Assembly: GCA_900549535.1 (NCBI GenBank) | Contig: UROR01000009.1 | Coordinates: forward strand, 1-30,734 | Origin: an uncultured Collinsella sp. | GTDB lineage: Bacteria; Actinomycetota; Coriobacteriia; Coriobacteriales; Coriobacteriaceae | Direction of reading: 5' to 3' | Length of the DNA: 30,734 nt | Made by a program: the position numbers and the translations under genes | Part shown: positions 7,611 to 15,060 of the stretch, piece after piece | Layout: every line of letters starts with the position of its first letter | Position numbering within the stretch: the first letter of the stretch is position 1 | The notes under the pieces: model-generated | The model's input: the letters and a program-made list of their open reading frames with translations, nothing else | Database searches by the model: none | What the model was told of the DNA's origin: nothing

Positions 7611-7877
7611 ATGCTCACATTGGAAGAGGCCATAAAGCCGATTCTGGAAGAGGAGGCCGTAGACGGATACGGCCCGGTGTGCGCATACGAGGGCAAATAC
7701 CATTGGTTCGTCGGTTTCGGTTTCGATGGAAAGATGGCCCCGGGCGACACTCCGTATGCCATCGACAAGGAAACGGGGAGGATTGACTTCTTCCCGATTC
7801 CATTTTTCCTCAGAGGCGAGAGTCCATCTGCTATCGAACTTGAGATGGACAAGGCCAACGAGATAAAAGTCAAATAG
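7611..7877 (+). CDS. Probable immunity protein (YrhB/Imm35-like)
   Basis: 88 residues, acidic, ATG one base after the toxin stop with GAGG upstream. The layout has an N-terminal helix (LTLEEAIKPILEEEA), a central strand pair with YHWFVGFGF, then PGDTPYAIDKETGRI. This matches the YrhB/Imm35 pattern, in which a residue pair near P..VD..TG is conserved; that family occurs beside Tox-PL and other peptidase-like toxins. It shares the lower GC of the toxin domain, indicating they moved as a unit. A terminator follows. The immunity role is inferred from adjacency, size and motif. Confidence 0.7.
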   Translation: MLTLEEAIKPILEEEAVDGYGPVCAYEGKYHWFVGFGFDGKMAPGDTPYAIDKETGRIDFFPIPFFLRGESPSAIELEMDKANEIKVK

Positions 7878-7886
7878 ACCACAGCC

Positions 7887-7911
7887 AGCCCCGCCACGGC
7901 GGGGCTTTTTT
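7887..7911 (+). terminator. Rho-independent terminator after the immunity gene
   Basis: AGCCCCGC (7887-7894) pairs with GCGGGGCT (7899-7906) around CACG, followed by six Ts. It ends the toxin/immunity transcript within the head operon. Confidence 0.92.
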
Positions 7912-7962
7912 CATGCCGCGTGACCGTGCCGTGACACTGCCCGCAGAGAGATTGGGGCAGGC

Positions 7963-8184
7963 ATGAAAGAGCTATTCACTTGTGCGAACTGCGGCGACTG
8001 CGCCGTAAAGCTGGGCTTCGGCTTCACGTTCCCGGATACCTACATCTGCACGCAGCGCGGCGACGAGGTCGAGCCCGACGACGGCTGCACGCTCGGGTGC
8101 GAGGGCGTTCCGGTGCAGGCCATCGAGGCCATCGAGGCGGACGTCGACGGTCGCGTTGGCTACGGCTGCGAGGTGCTCGACTGA
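7963..8184 (+). CDS. Small cysteine-rich protein, unknown
   Basis: 73 residues with seven cysteines: C7-x2-C10-x2-C13, C29, C42-x3-C46 and C69. The spacing suggests a metal-binding (zinc or Fe-S) knuckle. Acidic overall, with no signal peptide or membrane segment. It starts at ATG 7963 after GGGGCAGG and its stop overlaps the next ATG (TGATG), so it is co-translated with the gp10-like gene. I do not recognise the family. Confidence 0.65.
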   Translation: MKELFTCANCGDCAVKLGFGFTFPDTYICTQRGDEVEPDDGCTLGCEGVPVQAIEAIEADVDGRVGYGCEVLD

Positions 8185-8606
8185 TGGCTTACGGGCTCGT
8201 CGGCGGCGTCGGCGACCACGGCCGGCACGGCACCCTCATCACCGAGGAGATCGTAAACGCCGCGAAGCTGGATACCGCCGAGTGCATCGAGATACGGCAG
8301 AACAACATCGAGCAGGTCGAGAAGGCCCTCCTGCGCGCCTACAAGACGGGCCTAGAGGAGATAGGCCTCGTCGCGGAGGGCTATGCCAAGGCGACGTGCC
8401 CGGTCGACACGGGCAGGTTGCGCAACTCCGTCACGCACCTCCTCAAAGGCTACGACTGCTTCATCGGCACCAACGTCGAGTACGCGCCGTACGTCGAGGA
8501 GGGGACCTCCCGCATGAAGGGCAAGCACTTCCTGCGCAAGGCGGCGACGGGCCACGGGGACACGTACCGGGCGATTCTCGAGAAGCACCTGAGGGGCGGC
8601 GCATAG
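8184..8606 (+). CDS. HK97 gp10-like minor structural protein
   Basis: 140 residues with the family hallmark: a helix, then CPVDTGRLRNSV, then NVEYAPYVEEGTSRMKG and a C-terminal FLRKA helix. HK97 gp10-type proteins act at the head-tail junction or tail completion. In most phages this gene lies after the connectors and before tail tube; here it is in front of the scaffold, an unusual order. The start overlaps the stop of the Cys-rich gene. The 109 bases that follow (8607-8715) are GC-rich with short inverted repeats and hold no gene I can support. Confidence 0.8.
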   Translation: MAYGLVGGVGDHGRHGTLITEEIVNAAKLDTAECIEIRQNNIEQVEKALLRAYKTGLEEIGLVAEGYAKATCPVDTGRLRNSVTHLLKGYDCFIGTNVEYAPYVEEGTSRMKGKHFLRKAATGHGDTYRAILEKHLRGGA

Positions 8607-8715
8607 GGCCGCGTTACTCCGCTTGGATACTCACCCTTGCCGCGAGGTATTGCGGCGCGGGCCCCGCCGAGGCAACAGGTGGGAACCCGCCCAATCCGAA
8701 GCAAGGGAGATTCTG

Positions 8716-9279
8716 TTGGCACTCACGCGAAAGATGCTCAAGGCAATGGGCATCGAGGACGAGAAGATCGACCAGATCATCGACGAGCATGCCGAGAGCG
8801 TGAACGCGCTCAAGGCGCAGCGCGACGAGTTCAAGGAGGCCGCTGGCAAGGCGGACGGCTACAAGAAGGAGCTGGACGCACTCAAGGCCAAGGGCGAGGG
8901 CGCGGGCGAGTACGAGGAAAAGTACAAGGCCAAGTGCAAGGAACTCGACGATTACAAGGCCGAGGTCGCTGGGGAAAAGGCAGCAGCCGAGAAGCGCGGC
9001 CTGTACCGACAGCTGCTCGAGTCGGCGGGCGTCGACCCCAAGCGCATCGACACCGTTCTCAAGGTCTCCGACCTCGAGGGCGTGACCGTCAAGGACGGCG
9101 CTATCGAGGACGCGGACAAGCTCACCGAGGGCATCAAGGCCGACTGGGCCGACTTCATCGCAACCACGACCGTCAAGGGTGCCGACGTGGCCCACGCCCC
9201 CAAGGGCGAGGGCGGCAAGGACATCAACGAAATGAGCACCGCCGAGTACATGAAGTACAAGGCGGAGCAGAGAGGCTAA
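8716..9279 (+). CDS. Capsid scaffolding protein
   Basis: 187 residues from TTG 8716, with AAGGGAGA upstream. The middle is a long charged coiled coil (KAQRDEFKEAAGKADGYKKE, KYKAKCKELDDYK) and the C-terminus is a basic helix (TAEYMKYKAEQRG). That is the usual build of phage scaffolds (gp20-like), which direct capsid assembly and bind coat protein through a C-terminal helix. It lies immediately before the capsid gene. The overlapping longer frame from 8623 has no ribosome binding site. Confidence 0.85.
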   Translation: MALTRKMLKAMGIEDEKIDQIIDEHAESVNALKAQRDEFKEAAGKADGYKKELDALKAKGEGAGEYEEKYKAKCKELDDYKAEVAGEKAAAEKRGLYRQLLESAGVDPKRIDTVLKVSDLEGVTVKDGAIEDADKLTEGIKADWADFIATTTVKGADVAHAPKGEGGKDINEMSTAEYMKYKAEQRG

Positions 9280-9288
9280 GGGGTATCT

Positions 9289-10170
9289 ATGTCGAACACC
9301 ATCCTTACACCCAACATCATCGCCAACGAGGCGCTGGACGTTCTGCGCACCAACGCCGTCATGGCCAACCTCGTCCACCGCGACTACTCCTCCGAGTTCG
9401 TCGCAGGCGTGGGCGACACCATCACCGTCCGCAAGCCCGCCACCTTCGAGGCCAAGGAGTTTACTACCGAGGTCGAGGTGCAGGACGCCACGGAGGGCAA
9501 GGTTCCCGTCAAGATGGACAAGCTGCTCGACGTGACGTTCGCCGTCACGTCCAAGGAGCTGACGATGGGCATCGTCGACTTCTCCGCGCAGTTCCTCGTC
9601 CCGGCCATGCAGGCCTTCGCCGACAAGATCGACGGCTACCTGCTCGCGCTCGAGAAGGACGTCACGAACCGCGTCGACCACACCAAGGGCGCCATCGCCG
9701 TGGCGGACATCATCGCCGCCCGCAAGTTCCTCGTGGACGCCAAGGCACCCTCCACGGAGCGCCGCTTCGTCTACGGCTCCCAGGCCGAGGCCGACCTGCT
9801 CAACACCGAGGCGTTCACCAACGCGTCCGCCGTCGGCGACAACGGCACCGCCCTCAAGGAGGCATCGCTTGGCCGCAAGTACGGCCTCGACTTCTACTGC
9901 GACCAGAATGTGCAGAAGACCACGGCGGAGACGGCCAGCTACACGCCGTCCATCGCTTTCCACAAGAACGCCTTCGCGCTCGTGACCCGTCAGCTCGAGA
10001 TGCCGCTCGGCGCTCCCAAGGCGTACTCAACCTCCTACGACGGCTTCGGCCTGCGCGTCGTGCAGGGCTACGACCAGAAGACCAAGACCGACACCGTCTC
10101 CATCGACATGCTCTGCGGCGTCAAGACCCTCAGCCCCGAGCTCGCCGCCGTCATCACCGATAAGCGATAG
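9289..10170 (+). CDS. Major capsid protein
   Basis: 293 residues, ATG after AAGGGGT. The sequence starts MSNTILTPNIIANEALDVL and has GDTITVRKPATFEAK and KELTMGIVDFSAQF. This resembles the P22-coat-like HK97-fold capsid proteins of Gram-positive phages. It follows the scaffold and precedes the connectors, and its codon use is the most strongly optimised in the prophage, as expected for the most abundant product. Confidence 0.88.
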   Translation: MSNTILTPNIIANEALDVLRTNAVMANLVHRDYSSEFVAGVGDTITVRKPATFEAKEFTTEVEVQDATEGKVPVKMDKLLDVTFAVTSKELTMGIVDFSAQFLVPAMQAFADKIDGYLLALEKDVTNRVDHTKGAIAVADIIAARKFLVDAKAPSTERRFVYGSQAEADLLNTEAFTNASAVGDNGTALKEASLGRKYGLDFYCDQNVQKTTAETASYTPSIAFHKNAFALVTRQLEMPLGAPKAYSTSYDGFGLRVVQGYDQKTKTDTVSIDMLCGVKTLSPELAAVITDKR

Positions 10171-10178
10171 GCGCAGAG

Positions 10179-10595
10179 ATGCTCGAGCAGGTGCTTCTGT
10201 CGCTGCGCAACTGGTTCGTCGCTGACAAGCGCACGGGGCGCGTCCGCATCGAGGACGGCCGCCTCGTGCCGCCCGCGGCACTCGGCCTCAAGGAGGGCCA
10301 GTACATCCGCATCACGGGCTCGACGTTCAACGACGGGCTGCACGCGTGGCCCTACAACGGCCTCACGGACGAGGAGTTCGTCGGCACCGTCTGGGCGCTC
10401 GCCATCCCGCGGGCCGTGGTCGACCTCGCTGACGAGATCGCGGCGTGGCAGGCCGAGCACGCCAAGGAGCTGGACAGCCCGTACGCATCCGAGAGCTTCG
10501 GCGGCTACAGCTACACGCGCGTCGGCGGCGACGGCTCGCCCATCACGTGGCGACAGCAGTTCAAGGCGCGTCTCGACCCTTGGAGAAAGCTGTGA
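10179..10595 (+). CDS. Head-tail connector (adaptor) protein
   Basis: 138 residues, eight bases after the capsid stop. It has beta-rich ends and a central helix segment (RAVVDLADEIAAWQAEHAK). Size and position fit the adaptor that docks below the portal (SPP1 gp15/HK97 gp6 role). The C-terminal ITWRQQFKARLDPWRKL is typical of this gene class. Assignment is mainly synteny. It overlaps the next gene by four bases. Confidence 0.65.
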   Translation: MLEQVLLSLRNWFVADKRTGRVRIEDGRLVPPAALGLKEGQYIRITGSTFNDGLHAWPYNGLTDEEFVGTVWALAIPRAVVDLADEIAAWQAEHAKELDSPYASESFGGYSYTRVGGDGSPITWRQQFKARLDPWRKL

Positions 10596-10945
10596 GCCGC
10601 CTGTACGAGCGCATGGCGGTAGCGTGCGCGAGGCTCGTCTCAAAGACCGAGCCTGACGGCGAGGGCGGCTTCAAGACCGTCCTCGCCGTCGGCGACGGCT
10701 TCGCGGCGGCGATCGTGCGCGACAGCTCCACGGCCTCGCGCATCGCGGAGCACGACGGCGTGAGAAACGTCTACACCGTGACGACCGACGAGCCGCTGCG
10801 CTACGGAGACCTTTTCCGACGTGATTCGGACGCACAGGTTTTCCGCTGCACATCCGACGCGGACGACGGCGCGGCGCCATGTTGCGCGTCGTTCGGCTTC
10901 GGGCAGTGCAGCGCGGAGGAATGGGAGGCGCCGGATGGCAACTAA
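10592..10945 (+). CDS. Head closure (stopper-like) protein
   Basis: 117 residues from GTG 10592 (GTGA overlap), with GGAGA upstream. Small, beta-rich, with four cysteines in its last third (FRCTS, PCCASFGFGQC). Position between adaptor and tail terminator fits the stopper that closes the filled head (SPP1 gp16 role). No strong sequence motif; assigned by order. The reading frame is open further upstream, inside the previous gene, but that part is a shadow. Confidence 0.55.
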   Translation: MSRLYERMAVACARLVSKTEPDGEGGFKTVLAVGDGFAAAIVRDSSTASRIAEHDGVRNVYTVTTDEPLRYGDLFRRDSDAQVFRCTSDADDGAAPCCASFGFGQCSAEEWEAPDGN

Positions 10946-11303
10946 GGCGGCGGCGCTTCAGGCGTGGCTCGAGGGCTTCGGCCTGCCCGTGTACCGCGAT
11001 TCGGCGGTACCGCGCGAGGCGCAGATGCCCTACATCACCTATGACCTGCCGACGGCGGCATTCGGTACCCAGTGCGGCTCCGAGGTGAACCTTTGGTTCA
11101 GAACCTCGTCCGAGGCCGTGCCGAACGCCAAGGCCGAGGAGGTCGCCCGTGCCCTGGGGCTTTCCGGTGTCGTCCTGCCGTGCGATGGCGGCGGCATGTG
11201 GCTGATGCAGGGCGAGCCGTTCTGCAACGCCATGTCCGACGAGGACAACGCCGTTAAACGCCGAATCATCAACCTGACCATTGAGTACATGACCAGCTAT
11301 TAG
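10935..11303 (+). CDS. Tail terminator / minor tail protein
   Basis: 122 residues from ATG 10935, overlapping the previous gene, with GGGAGG upstream. The sequence has LQAWLEGFGLPVYRDSAVP, PYITYDLP and a final NLTIEYMTSY. This is the pattern of tail-terminator proteins (gpU/gp17 role): an N-terminal helix, a P-Y-I-T-Y strand and beta-rich remainder. They cap the tail tube at the head end. It lies just before the tail tube gene. Confidence 0.65.
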   Translation: MATKAAALQAWLEGFGLPVYRDSAVPREAQMPYITYDLPTAAFGTQCGSEVNLWFRTSSEAVPNAKAEEVARALGLSGVVLPCDGGGMWLMQGEPFCNAMSDEDNAVKRRIINLTIEYMTSY

Positions 11304-11313
11304 GAGGTCAAAC

Positions 11314-11889
11314 ATGGCTGAGAAGCAACGATTCACACGCGTTCCGTTGAACGCCTTTAAACAGATCGTTATTAACGCGGGCATCATCGCCACGAACTTC
11401 AACCTCGAGAGGGCTGAGGTCGCCGAGGAAAACCTGCTCGGCGCGACGAGCGGAGGTATCAGTTTCTCCGCAACGCCGACGTTCATGGACTATGGCGAGG
11501 ACATCGACAACTGCCCCGTCAACACGAAGGAGCTCAAGCGCCTCGATTCCATCGAGACCAAAATCTCCGGAACGATGGTGACTATCGACGCGCCTCTGGC
11601 AAAGAGGCTCGCGGTTGCCGCCGACGAGACGAACGGCAAGATCGTCCCGCGCAACTTCCTCGAGGACGATGACTTTAGCGACATCTGGCTCATCGGCGAT
11701 TACACGGGCGACGACGGCACCGGCTTCATCGCCGTGCGCCTCATCAACGCCCTCAACACGGGCGGCCTGCAGATTACGACGCAGAACAAGGCCAAGGGCC
11801 AGTTTGCGTTCGAGTTCACGGGCCACTACTCGCTGGCAGACACCAGCGTCGTGCCCTACGAGTTGTACATCATGAAGGCCGTCGCGTAG
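11314..11889 (+). CDS. Major tail tube protein
   Basis: 191 residues with a strong AGGAGGT site. Beta-rich, with the tube-type pattern near the N-terminus (GGISFSATPTFMDYGEDID) and the loop DSIETKISGTMVTIDAP. The C-terminus returns to a strand ending YELYIMKAVA. It is followed by two frameshift-linked chaperone frames and the tape measure, the standard siphovirus order. It builds the hexameric rings of the tail. Confidence 0.85.
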   Translation: MAEKQRFTRVPLNAFKQIVINAGIIATNFNLERAEVAEENLLGATSGGISFSATPTFMDYGEDIDNCPVNTKELKRLDSIETKISGTMVTIDAPLAKRLAVAADETNGKIVPRNFLEDDDFSDIWLIGDYTGDDGTGFIAVRLINALNTGGLQITTQNKAKGQFAFEFTGHYSLADTSVVPYELYIMKAVA

Positions 11890-11913
11890 CGGCGCCAAGA
11901 GGAGGTTTGAACG

Positions 11914-12339
11914 ATGAAATTAGAAGAGCTTAACGCCGACGAGTTCATGAACGCCATTTGCCTTATTGCCGAGGTTGTGGAGGACGTCTTGGACGGCGAG
12001 CTGGGCGTGAAGGCCAAGGCCGCATACGCCAAGTTCCGCACCGATTCAGCCAAGGCCAAGGCAAAAGCCAAGGCTGAGGCCAAGGGTGACACGGAGGCCG
12101 CGAACGCTGCCGCAACCGAGGAAGTCAACGGACTTGCCGTCGACATGGTTGTGGATCTGCTCCCGGACGTGCTGCGACAGGGCGGCGAGGTCAGCTACAA
12201 GCTGCTCGCCGCGCTCGACGGACAGACGCTTGAGGAGTACAAGGCCTGCTTCTCCGTGAAGAAGTGGGTGGCCGACATCAAGGCCGCCATCGACGGCATC
12301 GAGGGCATCAAGGACGTTCTGGCGCCTTTTTTTGGATAG
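11914..12339 (+). CDS. Tail assembly chaperone, short form (gpG-like)
   Basis: 141 residues, ATG after GAGGAGG. Largely helical with an Ala/Lys-rich middle (SAKAKAKAKAEAKGDTEAAN). It ends ...VLAPFFG at a TAG three bases past a T-heptamer. In the lambda G/GT scheme the short form binds the tape measure and, with a frameshifted longer form, organises tail tube assembly. Position between tail tube and tape measure and the slippery site support this well. Confidence 0.85.
   Translation: MKLEELNADEFMNAICLIAEVVEDVLDGELGVKAKAAYAKFRTDSAKAKAKAKAEAKGDTEAANAAATEEVNGLAVDMVVDLLPDVLRQGGEVSYKLLAALDGQTLEEYKACFSVKKWVADIKAAIDGIEGIKDVLAPFFG
12327..12333 (+). promoter_or_regulatory. -1 ribosomal frameshift site (T TTT TTT)
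   Basis: Seven Ts, phased as T TTT TTT in the frame of the short chaperone, precede its stop codon by three bases. A -1 slip continues into the second frame as ...APFF-W-IAAEDPS. This is the ideal X-XXY-YYZ heptamer. It also appears in the right place for a G/GT tail chaperone switch. Confidence 0.9.
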
Positions 12340-12635
12340 CCGCCGAGGACCCATCACACATATGGCTCTGTCTGGGCGAGTACGTCGGGCCACGGCGTGC
12401 TCGCCCTTTCTCTAAGTACATGGTCGCGCGCTGGCGCGAGCGGGACGAGCGCGAGGCGTTCCGTGTGTACCTGAGCGAGTCGGTGCGCCTCATGGCGCAA
12501 GGGAAGTGGATCAAGGAGCCATTCCTGAGCGTCGTCAACGGGGGCGCGGGCGATGGGTCCGAGGCGGATGACACGCGCGGCGGCGACGAGATCGCCGCAG
12601 ACATCATCGAGCGGATGGGATTGAAGGTGGTCTAG
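12333..12635 (+). CDS. Tail assembly chaperone, frameshift extension (gpT-like)
   Basis: About 100 residues, read only after the -1 slip; the fusion with the short form would be about 240 residues. The extension starts WIAAEDPSHIWLCLGEYVG, is rich in charged residues (ARWRERDEREAFRVYLSE) and ends before the GTG of the tape measure. It has no start codon of its own with a good ribosome binding site near its beginning. In lambda the T domain recruits the tail tube protein. Confidence 0.85.
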   Translation, partial: WIAAEDPSHIWLCLGEYVGPRRARPFSKYMVARWRERDEREAFRVYLSESVRLMAQGKWIKEPFLSVVNGGAGDGSEADDTRGGDEIAADIIERMGLKVV

Positions 12636-15059
12636 GTGAACCTTCTCGACCTGATGATTAAGGTCGGCCTCAAGGACGAGGCCAGCGGCAAGGCCGAGGG
12701 CGTGGCCTCGAAGGTCGTGGGCACGCTCGGCAAGGCCGGAGCGACCGTTGCCAAGGCGGTAGGCGTGGGCGTCGCCGCCGTGGGGGCGGGCGTCGCTGCC
12801 GTCACGGGCATGAGCATGAGCGCATACGCCGCATACGAGCAGAACGTCGGCGGCATCCAGAAGATATTCGGCAACATGGGCAAGTCCCTCGAGGACTACG
12901 CCGCCATGACCGGCCAGACCGTCGAGCAGTGCTCCGGTAAGTGGGAGCAGCTCGAGCAGGCCCAGACGACGGTGCTGGCCAACGCCGACCGCGCCTACAT
13001 AACGGCCGGCCTGAGCGCGAACCGGTACATGGAGCAGGTGACGGGCTTCTCGGCCTCGCTCGTCAAATCGCTCGGCGGCGACACGGTCAAGGCGGCCGAG
13101 TACGCCAACACGGCGATGGTCGACATGAGCGACAACGCAAACACCTTCGGCACGGCGATGGAGGACCTCCAGAACGCGTACCAAGGATTTGCCAAGCAGA
13201 ACTACACGATGCTCGACAACCTCAAGCTGGGGTATGGCGGAACCAAGGAGGAGATGCAGCGCCTCGTCAAGGACGCGCACGCCGTCAACTCCGCCGTGGA
13301 CGAGTCGAGTCTCTCATTCGACAATATCGTGCTCGCTATCCATACGATGCAGGAGCAGATGCAGATCGCCGGCACGACCTCGCGCGAGGCCGCGACGACC
13401 ATCGAGGGCTCCTGCAACATGGCGAAGGCCGCCTGGGAGAACTGGGTGACGGATCTGAGCAAGGACGACGCCGACATGGGCAAGCTCACCGAGGAGCTGT
13501 TACAGTCGGTCGAGACGGCGGCCTCGAACGTCGTCCCGCGCGTTGCGACCATCGTCGGCACGGCGTTGTCGCAGCTACCGAGCCTTGTCACGTCGGTCGG
13601 TCCCGTGCTCGGCCAGGCGTTCGTCGACATTTTCACGCAGGCGCTCGACAGCGCGGCTGAGGCCGTGCCCGGGCCCATGGGCGACATCCTCTCTGCCGTG
13701 TCTGACGGCGTGGATGAGATCGGCGAGCGCTTCAAGGGTCTTGGTGAGATCTGGGCGGTTGGTGACAACCCGTTGGAGTCGCTGCACCTCGCCATGGTCT
13801 ACGGGCTGACGCTGCTCGACGGCGACCTGTCCACGCTGCAGGAGAACATCACCTCTTCGCTGCCCGGCATCGCCGAGGGTTTCGCCGACGTCGGCGGCGA
13901 GGTCGTTCCCAGGCTCGCCGAGGGGATCGAGATGGGGCTGTCTTTCCTCTCCGAGACGGCGGCGTCGCTCATGACGTCGCTCGGCGGCTACCTGTCCGAG
14001 AATCTGCCCTCCATCACGGAGAGCGGCCTGCAGATTCTCACCGGCCTCTCCGAGTCCATAGCCGAGAACGCGGGTGTTCTGGCAGAGGGTGCGGCGAACC
14101 TCATCGTCGGCTTGGCGCAGGGTATCGCCGACAGCCTGCCGACGCTCATCGAGCAGGCCCCGGTTATCGTGCAGAACCTCGCCAGCGCGATCAACGACAA
14201 CGCGCCGATACTGCTCGGTGCCGGCATCCAGGCAATCGTGACGCTGGCGCTTGGCATCGTGCAGGCGATACCGACGCTCATCGCCAACATCCCGGCCATC
14301 TTCTCGGCTTTCGTCTCGGCTTGGTCGGCGCTCGACTGGCTGAGCCTCGGCCGCAACGCCATCACGTTCCTGGGCAACGGCATCACCGGCATGGTCGGTT
14401 TCGTCAGCTCGTGCGGCACCAACATCGTGTCCGCTATCCGCGGCGCAATCCAGAACCTGCCGTCCACCCTGGCGAGCATCGGCCGCAACGGAATCAGCAG
14501 CCTGGGTTCCGCCATCCGCGGCGCGGTCGGCTTCGTGACCTCGGCGGCCTCGAGCATCGGCAGCTCCATCATGAGCGCCCTGTCCTCCATCACGGGCCGC
14601 ATGGCGTCCATCGGCTCACAGATCGTGCAGGGCATCGCCAACGGAATCAGCGGCGCGGCTGGCGTGGTCGTAAGCAAGATTACCGGCGTGGTGGGCGGCG
14701 CTATCGACGCGGCCAAGAACCTGCTCGGAATCCACTCGCCCTCGCGCGTGTTCCGCAAGATGTTCGGCTACGTGATGCAGGGCGCGGCCCTCGGCATCGA
14801 CGACACGGCTGACGAGCCCGTGAAGTCGATGGAGTCTGCCGTCGGGAAGGTCGAGCGCGCCGCGAAGTTCGGTGTGAGCGTTACCGGCGGCGGAGCATAC
14901 GGGGCGACCGCCAACGGAGCCGCGGGCTTCGCGGGCGGCGGCAACGTTTACAACCTCTACCTCGACAGCGACCTGCTGGGCGTCGACGGGCGCGTGGCCT
15001 CCGCCTTCAGGAGCTTCGTCGCGGCGGTGGAGCAGAGCATGGCGATGGGGGTCGCGTAG
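12636..15059 (+). CDS. Tape measure protein
   Basis: 807 residues from GTG 12636, directly after the chaperone stop. It has Ala/Gly/Val-rich hydrophobic stretches near residues 30-65 and again in the second half (NIPAIFSAFVSAW), long helices, and the family-typical GIHSPSRVFRKMFGYVMQGA near the C-terminus. It sets tail length; at about 0.15 nm per residue the tail would be roughly 120 nm. Repetitive Ser/Ile/Gly helices occur between about 570 and 690. No lytic domain such as LysM or NlpC is visible. Confidence 0.9.
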   Translation: MNLLDLMIKVGLKDEASGKAEGVASKVVGTLGKAGATVAKAVGVGVAAVGAGVAAVTGMSMSAYAAYEQNVGGIQKIFGNMGKSLEDYAAMTGQTVEQCSGKWEQLEQAQTTVLANADRAYITAGLSANRYMEQVTGFSASLVKSLGGDTVKAAEYANTAMVDMSDNANTFGTAMEDLQNAYQGFAKQNYTMLDNLKLGYGGTKEEMQRLVKDAHAVNSAVDESSLSFDNIVLAIHTMQEQMQIAGTTSREAATTIEGSCNMAKAAWENWVTDLSKDDADMGKLTEELLQSVETAASNVVPRVATIVGTALSQLPSLVTSVGPVLGQAFVDIFTQALDSAAEAVPGPMGDILSAVSDGVDEIGERFKGLGEIWAVGDNPLESLHLAMVYGLTLLDGDLSTLQENITSSLPGIAEGFADVGGEVVPRLAEGIEMGLSFLSETAASLMTSLGGYLSENLPSITESGLQILTGLSESIAENAGVLAEGAANLIVGLAQGIADSLPTLIEQAPVIVQNLASAINDNAPILLGAGIQAIVTLALGIVQAIPTLIANIPAIFSAFVSAWSALDWLSLGRNAITFLGNGITGMVGFVSSCGTNIVSAIRGAIQNLPSTLASIGRNGISSLGSAIRGAVGFVTSAASSIGSSIMSALSSITGRMASIGSQIVQGIANGISGAAGVVVSKITGVVGGAIDAAKNLLGIHSPSRVFRKMFGYVMQGAALGIDDTADEPVKSMESAVGKVERAAKFGVSVTGGGAYGATANGAAGFAGGGNVYNLYLDSDLLGVDGRVASAFRSFVAAVEQSMAMGVA

Positions 15060-15060
15060 G

